Shown here: in pieces, positions 44,426 through 54,530 of the stretch
Numbering within the stretch: the stretch's first letter is position 1
Layout of the letters: each line of letters begins with the position of its first letter
Assembly: GCA_002964805.2 (NCBI GenBank)
Contig: PUDQ02000015.1
Coordinates: forward strand, 354,920 to 418,919
DNA from: Trametes villosa
Taxonomy: Eukaryota > Basidiomycota > Agaricomycetes > Polyporales > Polyporaceae
DNA: 64,000 bases
Direction of reading: 5' to 3'
Notes under the pieces: generated by a model
What the model saw: only the letters and a program-made list of their open reading frames with translations
Database searches by the model: none
What the model was told of the DNA's origin: nothing
Program-made: the position numbers and the translations under genes

Positions 44426-46933
44426 ATGACCACCATGGTGAAGAACAACAAGACATCCAAAAGGACGACGGGCGAAAAAAACCCGTCGCCCACCGCCAGT
44501 AACCTCCCCGAACCGGATGAACCCGACGCGGAGGCTACCCCGAGGCAGGAACGGGGAGACATCAGCCTCCCCTCCACCTTGACCTCACTGCCGGACGAGT
44601 ACAAGACTCCTGGGATCGCTGACGACGAGTCGGCATCCCAAGCTATAGGACCCGGGGAGAATCCGGGCCCACCCCAAGTCAAAGCTGAAGCGATGCTTGG
44701 GACGTTGAACGAGTTCGAGGACGACATCCATATTCAGTACGACGCCCTGGATAATGAACTCCAGCTAGCGTTAGCTTGGCAAAACCAGATTGCCAAACAA
44801 CAGGATGAAGTCCGACAGCGCATCGACACTATCCGATCGAGGGCGCGGGCAAGCCGGCTGCTATTCGCCACCGGCATGGAAAGCGCCAAGGAGTTCACGG
44901 TGTTGGAGTTCCCTCCTACGTCGCCGAGTATCGAGCGGCCCGCTAGCGCTATCGCCGGAGATGTTTCTCCGACACCGCGCCCGGACGACGACGCGGTGAC
45001 GTACGCGGACCCAGTCGAACCCTATCGGTTCCGCCTATTCCGGGCTAGGAGCCCGAACGAGACGTCGGACGATTATCGTCGCCGACTCAACGAACAGACG
45101 CACACGCTCGCTCTCGAACACTACCAGGACGGCGTCAAAAAGCGCGACGCGCACGCGGAGGAAGTTTGGAGGAGGCTCCAACAGGACCAACCACAGGGGC
45201 ATGGCCCTGGCGACGGTGAGCTTCCCCGCCAATATCGACGACGCCGAGGCGATGGCCCGCCGGACGACGATGACGACGGGAGCTCCTCCCGCCACTTGCC
45301 GTCGTCCAACCGACGCCCCGACGCCGGACGCGGTAACCGACCGGCCCGAAGCGACGGCCAGGGCGATCGCGCGCCGCCGCCGCAGCGACCTCACGGAGGA
45401 GGACCGCCAGGACGAGGACCGCCCGGAGGAGGACCCCCGGGACGAGGACCACCCGGAGGGAACACCCCGCCGCAGAGCGACAGCAACTGGGCCCGGGACT
45501 CACAATCATCTCGGCACAACGTCCACGCGTCACCTCGCAGGCGCAGCCCCTCATACCTCCAACCAATGGGCGGCGAGAACTACTTCCTCACCTCGACGCA
45601 CGACGATCCGAATGCGTCGTACACGGAGAAGCAGCTGACCGTCATCCGAGCGGCGATCAGGGAACGAGTGTCCCCTGCATCCGTCGACATGCCGGCCATG
45701 AAGAACTTGAAGAATATCCCGTCCCCCGACAAGTATGACGGCGACGACGATGCGGAGTCGTTCATGGCGTGGCTCAAGGGATTTCTCCGTTGGCTATCGC
45801 TGGGACGAATCGTGGGACCGGAACTGGACGCTGACCGCGTCCAACTCCTCGGGCAGTACCTCATCAAGGAGGCCCGCGCATGGTACGACGATGCCATCGA
45901 CGACCTAGACGGGATTGGGCGGCACTGGGACTTTGAACAGTCCGTGTGTGCCCTCTATCGGCGATTCATACATCGCTCGACAGCTCGAACCGCCGCGGAA
46001 CGCTTCCATAGCGTTAAGTACCGCAAGGAGACGGGCGTGACCGGGCTATGGGACACCATGATCTCCCTCTCCCGCAAAATGCCCGATTTCCCCGATGACT
46101 ACTCGTTCAAGCATCGGCTATTGGCGGCCCTCCCTGAAGACATCGTCACTCCGATGCTGCGCACTCGGAACATCTCGGTCGAGCGCTCCGACGTGTGGCA
46201 GCTCCGCTCTGCCGCGATTCAACAAGAGGACAACAACCGCGTCCTTGCCGAGTGGCGGGCATCTCGCCCCACCACCGCTCCGAGGGAGCACGATCGCCCG
46301 AAACCGAGTGAGCCCCGGCATACGGCGGCGGGGCGCAACTTTTCGACACGACACGGACCCAGGTTCTCTGAGACTCCTCAGCCCCGGTCGACTCAACCCC
46401 GACGCGGCGGCCCGTCAACCCAAGACGAGGCGCGCGGGAACGAGAAGACGGCGACGATTGATCGCTCGCTCATACCAACCGCCACAGGGGCGAATGCGAA
46501 GACGGGCACTGGCAAGCCGGCTACCCCGTCGAACGGCCCGCCCCGCGTGCAATGCTACACTTGCCGTGAGTACGGACATATCGCAGCCCAATGCACCAAA
46601 ACCCAGGCCCGCGACTACGGGCAATCCGAGTACTGGACGACGCGCCCACAGAGGACGCGCCAGCAGACCGCGGCGTCAATGCCGCGGACACCGAACATCA
46701 CGAACCCGAATATTCGGGACCAGAACATCACGAACCCGAACATCCCGGGACTGAACATCCCGAACCCGAACATCACGAACCCGAACTACATCAGCCCGAG
46801 GCGACTGCGCCTCAGGAATATGAGTCGGATACCGATTACTACGAAGCAGGCGGCACGCAGTACGACTCGGACGAGGACTACGCCGCTGCGTTCAGTGATC
46901 ACGGGAATCAAGACGCATGGTTCGGATCGATGA
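44426..46933 (+). CDS. gag: Retrotransposon Gag, 835 aa
   Basis: Capsid/nucleocapsid protein of the chromovirus. It starts MTTMVKNNKTSKRT. An N-terminal coiled segment and a Pro/Arg/Gly-rich linker are followed by the capsid-like helical domain (about residues 425-610, with YDGDDDAESFMAWLKGFLRW and a FIHRSTARTAAERFHSVKY block) and one zinc knuckle, C710-X2-C713-X4-H718-X4-C723. The C-terminal 75 residues are translated from a short tandem repeat (I/N-T-N-P-N type), which overlaps the protease frame for 343 bp in another frame. Expression of the protease frame would need a shift or separate initiation. Confidence 0.92.
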   Translation: MTTMVKNNKTSKRTTGEKNPSPTASNLPEPDEPDAEATPRQERGDISLPSTLTSLPDEYKTPGIADDESASQAIGPGENPGPPQVKAEAMLGTLNEFEDDIHIQYDALDNELQLALAWQNQIAKQQDEVRQRIDTIRSRARASRLLFATGMESAKEFTVLEFPPTSPSIERPASAIAGDVSPTPRPDDDAVTYADPVEPYRFRLFRARSPNETSDDYRRRLNEQTHTLALEHYQDGVKKRDAHAEEVWRRLQQDQPQGHGPGDGELPRQYRRRRGDGPPDDDDDGSSSRHLPSSNRRPDAGRGNRPARSDGQGDRAPPPQRPHGGGPPGRGPPGGGPPGRGPPGGNTPPQSDSNWARDSQSSRHNVHASPRRRSPSYLQPMGGENYFLTSTHDDPNASYTEKQLTVIRAAIRERVSPASVDMPAMKNLKNIPSPDKYDGDDDAESFMAWLKGFLRWLSLGRIVGPELDADRVQLLGQYLIKEARAWYDDAIDDLDGIGRHWDFEQSVCALYRRFIHRSTARTAAERFHSVKYRKETGVTGLWDTMISLSRKMPDFPDDYSFKHRLLAALPEDIVTPMLRTRNISVERSDVWQLRSAAIQQEDNNRVLAEWRASRPTTAPREHDRPKPSEPRHTAAGRNFSTRHGPRFSETPQPRSTQPRRGGPSTQDEARGNEKTATIDRSLIPTATGANAKTGTGKPATPSNGPPRVQCYTCREYGHIAAQCTKTQARDYGQSEYWTTRPQRTRQQTAASMPRTPNITNPNIRDQNITNPNIPGLNIPNPNITNPNYISPRRLRLRNMSRIPITTKQAARSTTRTRTTPLRSVITGIKTHGSDR

Positions 46934-48252
46934 GGATCGTTGACGATAGCACAGACACAATAGCACCAGTCGAGCCGACTGATACCATTCGGACTGTACC
47001 TAGCATTAGTCCAAATCATACCGGGATCGCGGGTCTAGCCGCCCCCGACTTCCTTGGACCCAGCGAAATAGTCGCTGAGAATGCCCCCGCCTCTACCGCG
47101 GGCGATGAGGAGGATATCTCCGATATGCCTGACCTCGAGCCGACGGACTGGTCAGACAGCCGGCTTAGTCCGGTGAGGTACGCCGACGACGTACTGCTGC
47201 CCCTCCCGAACGGCCCTGTGGTCGAGCAGCCACTCGACGAGGATCTGGACTGGGCCTGGGCCCAATTCGTCGACTCTGACCGTAACGACGAGGATCTAGA
47301 ACGCGTCCTCATCGTACTCTACCGAATGCTACACCAGAACAACCACGTCCTCCGACAGCTGCGAGACTCTCGCAACCAATCGGACGCGCTCACCGCGTCC
47401 CTCGCTTGGACGAGACGCAAACTCGCCATCTCCCTGTTCCGGGAGCGCGAGGGTATCAGCAGCACTAGGTTGTCCGACGAGCAGCAGACTCGCGTTCGCA
47501 TGCGCGTGCTGACCGAGACGAACCCGCTGGAGTACGACGTCGGAGACTCTCCCGACGACGCACACCGGGAAATGACGCTTCCGGAGGCCAACGAACTCCT
47601 ACTAGGCGTCCTCACCGGACGTCAAGTTTCGGACGGGCGGGGCATCGCGCCGCCCGCCTACGAACGGGTCCGCCGATACGACCCTTGGTTCGGCGCCATG
47701 CGCGTTACGCCGAGTAATGACCAGATTGTGACGCGCGCGCGGGCCGGACGACGTCCCCTGCTGTCTGCCGGAGAACAGGAGTGCATCGTGCTACTCCTGG
47801 TCGTCAATGGCTTGGCGGCCCTGACTCTTTGCGACGCGGGGAGCACCACCGAAATGCTCAGCACCGATTTCGCACGCATATCCGGCTGCGACATCATCGA
47901 GCTGGAGAACCCGGCCACTCTACAGCTTGGCTGCGCCGGAAGCCGATCCCGAATTAATTTCGGAACTCAGGCCCCAGTCACCCTGGGAGATTTCGGCGCC
48001 GAAGTGTACTTCGACATCGCGAACCTCGACCGCTACGACGCGGTGCTCGGAACACCCTTCCTACGCCGGTTTGGGGTGATGCTCGACTTCAAGTCGAACT
48101 GCGTGCATATCGACGGCCAATCGCATCCCGCGCTCTCCCGAGCGCAAGTCAGCGATGTCCTCGACAAGCGCAAGACCAGGCGATACCCCCGCGAGCGCCC
48201 AACGGCGAGGGATCCCCAGTCTGCGCCCATAAATGCGCGCACCACCGACTGA
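46591..48252 (+). CDS. Retrotransposon aspartic protease frame, 553 aa
   Basis: This frame is -1 relative to Gag and overlaps its 3' end. Its first ~70 residues are a repeat E-H-H-E-P-E encoded by the same minisatellite that Gag reads as N-I-T-N-P-N. The protease domain is at about residues 400-520: a hydrophobic strand, then TLCDAGSTTEML with catalytic Asp 415 in D-A-G instead of the usual D-S/T-G, and later YDAVLGTPFLRRFGVML (the flap-following ILG motif). It ends with TGA, but the reading frame after the stop continues directly into the pol frame. Confidence 0.85.
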   Translation: MHQNPGPRLRAIRVLDDAPTEDAPADRGVNAADTEHHEPEYSGPEHHEPEHPGTEHPEPEHHEPELHQPEATAPQEYESDTDYYEAGGTQYDSDEDYAAAFSDHGNQDAWFGSMRIVDDSTDTIAPVEPTDTIRTVPSISPNHTGIAGLAAPDFLGPSEIVAENAPASTAGDEEDISDMPDLEPTDWSDSRLSPVRYADDVLLPLPNGPVVEQPLDEDLDWAWAQFVDSDRNDEDLERVLIVLYRMLHQNNHVLRQLRDSRNQSDALTASLAWTRRKLAISLFREREGISSTRLSDEQQTRVRMRVLTETNPLEYDVGDSPDDAHREMTLPEANELLLGVLTGRQVSDGRGIAPPAYERVRRYDPWFGAMRVTPSNDQIVTRARAGRRPLLSAGEQECIVLLLVVNGLAALTLCDAGSTTEMLSTDFARISGCDIIELENPATLQLGCAGSRSRINFGTQAPVTLGDFGAEVYFDIANLDRYDAVLGTPFLRRFGVMLDFKSNCVHIDGQSHPALSRAQVSDVLDKRKTRRYPRERPTARDPQSAPINARTTD

Positions 48253-48288
48253 CTCCAGCAACACCCGTCGGGGAAGCCTCAGCTGCGG

Positions 48289-51200
48289 ATGAGTACCATC
48301 CGCGAGCCGCCTCCGACGGCCAATGCCACCGCACTGGCGTCGCGCTCCGCGGCGACGTCCGTCACGGTTGCACCACCAACAACGGCTCGAGCCCTGCCGG
48401 TGAATACGACGGCCCCTGGCACTACCGTCATCGACAACACCGACCTGCAGTCCCGGATACTCGGTATCCGGAATGAGATGTTGCGAGAGTTCGCTGATCT
48501 CTTTCAACCCGTACCCCCGGAGCTACCGCCGTTCCGGGAGATCAACCACACTATTCCGCTCGTCGACCCCGACAAGCGGTACAACTATCACTTGCCCCGA
48601 TGCCCGGAGGTTCTCCGGACCCAACTCAACGATAAAATCACTCGTTACACTGCGGCTGGCTGGTGGGAACCCCGCACGACTAATCAGGCCGCCCCCCTTC
48701 TCTGCGTCTACAAGAAGGATGGCCGCCTACGAACCGTCGTGGACCTACGACTCCGCAATGAGAATACCGTGCGGGACGTAACCCCGTTCCCGGACCAAGA
48801 TCAAATCCGGAACGACGTAGCGCGAGCGCGATTCCGCACGAAACTCGACATGTCCGACGCGTACGAGCAAACTCGCATCGTTCCGGAGGACGTGTCGAAG
48901 ACCGGATTCGCCACAATATTCGGCACATACGTCTCGCAAGTCATGCAGCAGGGCGACTGCAACGCGCCCTCCACCTTCCAGCGCCTCATGACGCATATCT
49001 TTCGCGAGCGCATTGGACGTTCCGTCCATGTATACCTCGATGACATATTCATATTCACGGATTCGCTCGAGGAACACGTCGAGAACCTTCGATGGGTGTT
49101 CAAACGTCTCCGTGAACAGCATCTGTTCCTCAGCGCGAAGAAGGTCGACATCCTGTCGTCTGCCATTGACTGCCTTGGGCACCTCATCGACGACCGCGGC
49201 CTCCACGCCGACTCGGACAAAATGATCCAAATACGCAACTGGCCTACCCCCACAAACTGGCACGACGTGCAACGGTTCCTGGGACTCGTACAATACCTGG
49301 CGCACTTCATGCCAGACGTATCCGCCTACACTGGCCCGCTGTCGTCTATGATGCGAAACGGCCAATACTTCTACTGGCGACCTCTGCATCAAAAGTGCTT
49401 TGACGAGATCAAGGCACTGGCATGCAAGTCGCCAATACTACGCCCTATCAACCTGGCGCTGCCCGACCCCATCTGGCTCATCACCGATGCGTCGTTCACC
49501 GGCGTCGGCGCCAGGTACGGCCAGGGGCCAGACTGGGAGACGTGTCGCCCAGCCGGATTTATGTCCAAGAAGTTCACCAGTGCGCAGTACTCGTATTTCA
49601 CATTCGAGCAGGAAGCACTCGCGGTCGTCGAATCACTCCTCAAGTGGGAAGACAAGTTACTCGGCCGCAAGTTCACCATCGTCACCGACCACAAATCGCT
49701 GGAGTTTATGAAGGAGAAGCGAAAGCTAATCCCTCGCCTCCAACGATGGATGGAATACATCAATCGCTTCGACTTCGACATTAAATGGGTCGAAGGTATT
49801 TCCAATCGTGTGGCCGACGCACTGTCGCGCTACTACATCCATGAGGAACGTACGGCGGTCCACCCACCCTACGACCTCGTATCGGGCGACGCCAGGCTCG
49901 ACCCCGATGGAGACACGCTCGAGAGCGGCAGGCTACTCGAACTACGGGCTACACGAGTCCAAGACCGTCAAGAGCAGCGAGAAGTGGAAGCTGCGGAGTT
50001 GGCGAACTATGCGCGAGCGACGCCGTGCATCGACCCTCTGGAGGACGCTGCCGATGCGGACCCCACGGCCCAGGAGTCCATCGTTGTGGGCCCGCCGCTG
50101 GATACCGTCATGGCATCCACCATCGACCTCACGACTCGGCTGCGCGGCGCATACGCAGACGATCTCTTCTTTCGGAAGATCGTTGCCGCACCGCACGACC
50201 ATACACGGTTCAAGGTTGAACACTCGATGGTGTGGCACCTCACGCAAGATGCACGATGGGTGCTGTGTATACCTCGGATTAAACACGGCCAACGGCTCGT
50301 GTCCGAAGTGATCCTACAGCACGCGCACACCGCAATCGGCCACCTCGGCAGTCGTAGGACGAACGACTACGTGCGCCGGTGGTATTGGTGGCCCGGCCTG
50401 GGCGCCGCAGTGGACAAATATTGCCGCACGTGCGGCGTATGTCAGACCACGAAGGCGTCTACACAACGGCCGGCAGGCCTCCTTCATAGCCTGCCGATAC
50501 CCGACCAGCCCTGGTCGTCGATATCGATGGACTTTGTCGGTCCGTTCCCCGAATGCGACGGCTGCGATTACCTCTGGGTGATCGTGGACCGGCTATCGGC
50601 CACGGTGCATCTGGTGCCCACTCGGACGACTGTTCGCGCGTCCGAATTGGCCTGGATGTTCCTCCGGGAAATTGTCCGGCTGCATGGACTACCGACGTCC
50701 ATCGTCTCCGACCGTGATTCGAAATTCATTTCGAAGTTCTGGCGGGAAGTCCACCGTCTGCTGGGCACTCGACTTCTGATGTCGACGTCTTACCACCCTC
50801 AAACGGATGGCCTATCCGAACGGACGATCCGGACGGTGTCGCAGATGCTGCGAGCAGCCGTCCGGCCGGATCAGCGCGACTGGGCCCGCCGCTTGCCTAT
50901 GGTCGAGTTTGCCATCAACTCGAGCCGCAATGCGTCGTCGGGGTTCGCACCGTTCGAACTCACCGGTGGCTACATGCCGCGTATGATCCGCGATCCAATG
51001 CCGGGAGCAGCCCTCCCGGGAGCCACGGATTTTGTCGAGGCGGCTCTGTCCAACATACGCCAGGCGCATGACGCGCTGATCGCGAGTCGCGTCGAGCAGA
51101 CGCACCAGGCGAACAAGCGTAGACGATCTGACGTCGGCACAGCGGACACTCCGATGGTGCCGGGATCGCTGGCGTATCTCTCCACAGAGAACCTCAACCT

Positions 51201-51867
51201 GCCGAAGGGGCGCGCGCGGAAACTGCTCCCCAAGTACATTGGGCCGTACCGCATCATCCGCGCTAATCCACAGACGTCCAACTATACGTTGGAGCTCCCT
51301 CCGCAACTAGCGACTCGGGGCATTCACCCCACATTCCATGTCAGCAAATTGCGCCCTCACGAGCCGAACGACGACCGGATGTTCCCACATCGCGAGGCAT
51401 CCGCGTTCTACGACTTCGGTGACGACCCCGAACGAGAATATCTCGTTGACGACATACTGGCTCACCAGTGGCGCGGTCAGCATCTGTCCTTCCTCGTACA
51501 ATGGGCGGCCGGCGACAGCACTTGGGAGCCCCAGTCTCACGTTAGCGAACTGGCAGCGCTAGATCGCTATCTGGAGGTCTTGGGGGTCCCCGACTGCGCG
51601 TCCTTGCCGCGCGCACGTCCACGCGATAGGGAGGCCGTTGCGGCCGCGAACGCGCGCGCGCCGGAACCGCCCCTGCAACCCTCGGCGACGGAGGACGTCC
51701 AGCATGACCGCCAGGCCGTGCCGGGGAGTACCTCCCCAGTCGCGGCGGACTCGGCGGTGTTATCAGCGCCAGCCACCACGGCAGTAGCACCGCCACCCCC
51801 GCACCCCGGCGTCTTACCGAATCGCCGGAGCGCGCGACCGCGCAAGCCACGTGTTCGCACGTCATAG
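48289..51867 (+). CDS. pol: Retrotransposon pol: RT, RNase H, integrase, chromodomain, 1192 aa
   Basis: Copies element RNA to DNA and inserts it. RT lies at about residues 95-270 with the catalytic YLDD at 249-252. RNase H follows, with ITDAS (Asp 400). The integrase has an HHCC zinc finger (HAHTAIGHLG...CRTCGVC) and a catalytic D748-X59-D808-X35-E844 triad. A C-terminal chromodomain (from about residue 1051, EYLVDDILAHQWRG, then FLVQWAAGDSTWEPQSH) marks it as a chromovirus and may guide insertion to methylated histone H3. All catalytic residues are present. It is in the same frame as the protease, separated by one TGA and 36 sense bases. Confidence 0.95.
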   Translation: MSTIREPPPTANATALASRSAATSVTVAPPTTARALPVNTTAPGTTVIDNTDLQSRILGIRNEMLREFADLFQPVPPELPPFREINHTIPLVDPDKRYNYHLPRCPEVLRTQLNDKITRYTAAGWWEPRTTNQAAPLLCVYKKDGRLRTVVDLRLRNENTVRDVTPFPDQDQIRNDVARARFRTKLDMSDAYEQTRIVPEDVSKTGFATIFGTYVSQVMQQGDCNAPSTFQRLMTHIFRERIGRSVHVYLDDIFIFTDSLEEHVENLRWVFKRLREQHLFLSAKKVDILSSAIDCLGHLIDDRGLHADSDKMIQIRNWPTPTNWHDVQRFLGLVQYLAHFMPDVSAYTGPLSSMMRNGQYFYWRPLHQKCFDEIKALACKSPILRPINLALPDPIWLITDASFTGVGARYGQGPDWETCRPAGFMSKKFTSAQYSYFTFEQEALAVVESLLKWEDKLLGRKFTIVTDHKSLEFMKEKRKLIPRLQRWMEYINRFDFDIKWVEGISNRVADALSRYYIHEERTAVHPPYDLVSGDARLDPDGDTLESGRLLELRATRVQDRQEQREVEAAELANYARATPCIDPLEDAADADPTAQESIVVGPPLDTVMASTIDLTTRLRGAYADDLFFRKIVAAPHDHTRFKVEHSMVWHLTQDARWVLCIPRIKHGQRLVSEVILQHAHTAIGHLGSRRTNDYVRRWYWWPGLGAAVDKYCRTCGVCQTTKASTQRPAGLLHSLPIPDQPWSSISMDFVGPFPECDGCDYLWVIVDRLSATVHLVPTRTTVRASELAWMFLREIVRLHGLPTSIVSDRDSKFISKFWREVHRLLGTRLLMSTSYHPQTDGLSERTIRTVSQMLRAAVRPDQRDWARRLPMVEFAINSSRNASSGFAPFELTGGYMPRMIRDPMPGAALPGATDFVEAALSNIRQAHDALIASRVEQTHQANKRRRSDVGTADTPMVPGSLAYLSTENLNLPKGRARKLLPKYIGPYRIIRANPQTSNYTLELPPQLATRGIHPTFHVSKLRPHEPNDDRMFPHREASAFYDFGDDPEREYLVDDILAHQWRGQHLSFLVQWAAGDSTWEPQSHVSELAALDRYLEVLGVPDCASLPRARPRDREAVAAANARAPEPPLQPSATEDVQHDRQAVPGSTSPVAADSAVLSAPATTAVAPPPPHPGVLPNRRSARPRKPRVRTS

Positions 51868-52015
51868 GAGTGGCTGTCAGCCACCGCACGTGGTACTGTA
51901 TAGTTGTGACGCCACCGGGACGGTCACCTCGTTGCTTCTGTCGGCTCCGAACACTTGCCTTTTCCGCGCCTGTCTCACATCGCTGGCGCCCTACCCCCTC
52001 GCATCATCCCACGCC

Positions 52016-54316
52016 ATGGCTGCCCGCTATAGCGCCCCTCACTCTCATGCCGGAAGCGGGAAGCACGGCCCACAGCCGCCCAATCCGACCATCAACCACG
52101 GCGTCCCCGGCCCAGAGCCCGACGTCGACATGACCGACCGCCCACGCAAGATCGCCCTCTGGCCCTGGACCTGGTCGGCCGAGACCAACACCGTCGCGCA
52201 TGCTCAAGGCTGCGTGGTCTGTGACAATTTCGTCACTCATGTGAACGTCGAGCGCAAGCTCGCGGTCACGTCCCTCCAGCGCGCCAAGAAAGCGCGTGAC
52301 GACGAGCTCAAGGCGTCGGAATGGAAGAAGGGGTACGATGTTGGCCATGCCGAAGGACTTCAGGACGCACGACTCCTGTTGTCCTTCGATGCGGAACACG
52401 AGATCGCGACCCTCCAGGCCAAGATCCGCGCTCTGGAGAATAACAACCAGAAGCTCGAGGAGAAGTACAACGCCTTCCGCCTCGCCCACGGGATTGGCGT
52501 GGACGAAGACGGCTTCTGGGAATGGGAAGACGACGATGACGACGACGAGGTCGGCATCGTCCCCATGGCGGTGGCGCAAGCCAACGTCAACGCGGTCATC
52601 GACTCGCGCAACCAAAAATGGGACGAACATCGCCGGGATGTCGACCGCCTCGCGCGGTTCGCACGCCCGACGTCCCTCACCGTGAGTATTGACCAGGAGG
52701 GTGACGTAGAAATGCGTTCTCCTGATACTGCTCTACAGACTGCGCCCGCCGCGGCCCCGCGTATACCCGCGACCGCGCCAGGGGCCCCGCAGTACGCTCG
52801 TGCGCCCCAATGGACGCCGCCTGCACCTCCGCCAGCCCGACCGCGCTCCCCCGAACGCACAGTGCCAGCGTGGAGAGGACGGTCGCCGTCCCGCTCGACG
52901 AGTCGCCATCGAGACGACTACTACCGGCGGCAGCCGCGCTCGCGTTCACGCTCGCGCTCTCGCGAACACCGCCGCCGGTCCCGGACGCGCGACCGTTCGC
53001 GCACTCGCGGGTACCGTCAGCGGACCCGATCCCGCTCGCGATCGCGTGGCCATTGGGACCGCGCGTACCGCACCCGCTCGCCTGAGCGATACCGACGCCG
53101 CTCGCGCTCCCCGACGCGCGACGATGACCCGCCGCGCCACCGCAGCCGGTCTCGAGGAGCGGGCTCATCCGCGTATCGTTATGCGCCGACGTCGGCGTCG
53201 GCGCAAAGGGGGAGGGGAGAGGACCCGCTACCGGTACCGGCACCACCCACGGCGACACTGGCGCAGACGGCGGCAACCCCACCGGCACCAGCAGCGGCCA
53301 CGACACCCCCAGCGGAACCTACGACGGAACGAGCTCCCTCCGCGTCAGGGAACCCCGCGCACACGCGGTATACTGCGCGGACGGCACCGCCGATACCTGC
53401 GACGAAGCAGGAACTGCTCGACATCATTGCGATGGCCGAACACGACTCACCCGCAGGCGTGCAGGCTGTGGGGAAACTCCGGTACTGGAGCAGCAGGATC
53501 CACGGCCGGAACTATCAGCTCAGCGACATCGAGCGCGAACTCGCGGTCTCCTTCCGCATCCCGCAGTGGTACAAAGGGAAGCACGACCCGAAGAAGGCGA
53601 CGACGGCGAGTACAGCCGGGGCCGGACCAGCCGCAATACCAGCCGCAACCGAACCACGCCCGCAGGACAGCGTCGAGCAGTGGCAGAACTACCTCACGTT
53701 GCGGCCCACCCTCCTGTCCCGCCACGTCCGACGCGATGCATCGGGACAACCGGACGCCCATACCGTACGCGGCTACGTATGGATGAACCGCATCGCGAGC
53801 ATCGACATCGCCGCGGTCCCGATCGCCGACCGCAAGTTCACCCGCACCACGCTCTTCCGCGAGCTCGCGGAACTGGTCCAAACCACGGAGAACTACAACT
53901 CCGCGATACTGCGCCTGGGGGAACCGATCGCCCCCACGCTCCAGCTCACCTCCTTCCCGGGGCCGTTTCCCCCGAGTATGGACGACTTGGCTCGGCACCT
54001 GGCTCGCTGCGGTGTAACTCTCGGGATCGTCCACCCCGCGCTCACCTCGTGGTCTGCACACTACCGAGGAGGCAGGTCGGCTCATGGCGCGGCAGCCCAG
54101 CCGGTTGCGGGTCCCTCAGCGACTCCGACCGAAGCGCAGGCACCCGCTATACCCACCACAGGGACAGGGGCGGCGCCCCCTGAGGGCGAACATACCGTAA
54201 CCATCCAGGCTGGAGGCCCTAGCGCGACTACTGCTTTGCCCAACGGCGACATCACCATGCACGAGTCCGCTCCCCAGCCTGATGAGGCCACCATCACGGG
54301 GGTGGCCGCGCCCTGA
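52016..54316 (+). CDS. Fourth retrotransposon frame: RS-rich coiled-coil protein, 766 aa
   Basis: Lies after pol and before the 3' LTR, where retroviruses keep env, but it shows no signal peptide or membrane segment. The chosen ATG (52016) is the first in frame; open frame extends back into the end of pol. N-terminal: a Cys pair (CVVCDNF), then a coiled coil at about residues 77-155 (AEHEIATLQAKIRALENNN), then an acidic run (DDDDDDE). Residues ~275-380 form an RS domain (RSRSRSRSREHRRRSRTRD), then a Pro/Ala/Thr linker and a folded C-terminal part with conserved-looking Trp and Arg (LRYWSSRIHGRNYQ, VRGYVWMNRIASIDI). The function is unknown; RNA binding is plausible from the RS domain. It may be a retrotransposon-specific accessory protein. 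Confidence 0.75.
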   Translation: MAARYSAPHSHAGSGKHGPQPPNPTINHGVPGPEPDVDMTDRPRKIALWPWTWSAETNTVAHAQGCVVCDNFVTHVNVERKLAVTSLQRAKKARDDELKASEWKKGYDVGHAEGLQDARLLLSFDAEHEIATLQAKIRALENNNQKLEEKYNAFRLAHGIGVDEDGFWEWEDDDDDDEVGIVPMAVAQANVNAVIDSRNQKWDEHRRDVDRLARFARPTSLTVSIDQEGDVEMRSPDTALQTAPAAAPRIPATAPGAPQYARAPQWTPPAPPPARPRSPERTVPAWRGRSPSRSTSRHRDDYYRRQPRSRSRSRSREHRRRSRTRDRSRTRGYRQRTRSRSRSRGHWDRAYRTRSPERYRRRSRSPTRDDDPPRHRSRSRGAGSSAYRYAPTSASAQRGRGEDPLPVPAPPTATLAQTAATPPAPAAATTPPAEPTTERAPSASGNPAHTRYTARTAPPIPATKQELLDIIAMAEHDSPAGVQAVGKLRYWSSRIHGRNYQLSDIERELAVSFRIPQWYKGKHDPKKATTASTAGAGPAAIPAATEPRPQDSVEQWQNYLTLRPTLLSRHVRRDASGQPDAHTVRGYVWMNRIASIDIAAVPIADRKFTRTTLFRELAELVQTTENYNSAILRLGEPIAPTLQLTSFPGPFPPSMDDLARHLARCGVTLGIVHPALTSWSAHYRGGRSAHGAAAQPVAGPSATPTEAQAPAIPTTGTGAAPPEGEHTVTIQAGGPSATTALPNGDITMHESAPQPDEATITGVAAP

Positions 54317-54520
54317 GTCTTCCGGACTCCCCTCCCGCCTCGACGTACGACGGAATGAACGCGTTCCGTTGGTGTCGTAGGTGAGCCCCGTGACGTTATC
54401 GAGAACTCACGGACATGAGCCAGAGGGTGGCTCCCCGCCCGCGTATAACTGCGCGGACTTATATTCGACTCCTACCGCCGCTCGCACACCCGCGCACCTC
54501 GACACCCGGAGACTCGTTCA

Positions 54521-54530
54521 GGGGGGAGGA
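54521..54530 (+). promoter_or_regulatory. Polypurine tract of the chromovirus
   Basis: GGGGGGAGGA directly before the 3' LTR; primer site for plus-strand DNA synthesis. Confidence 0.85.

Noticed and set aside
52016..54316. Fourth chromovirus frame as an envelope gene
   Set aside because: No signal peptide, no transmembrane segment and no glycosylated ectodomain pattern; composition is RS-rich and nuclear-like.
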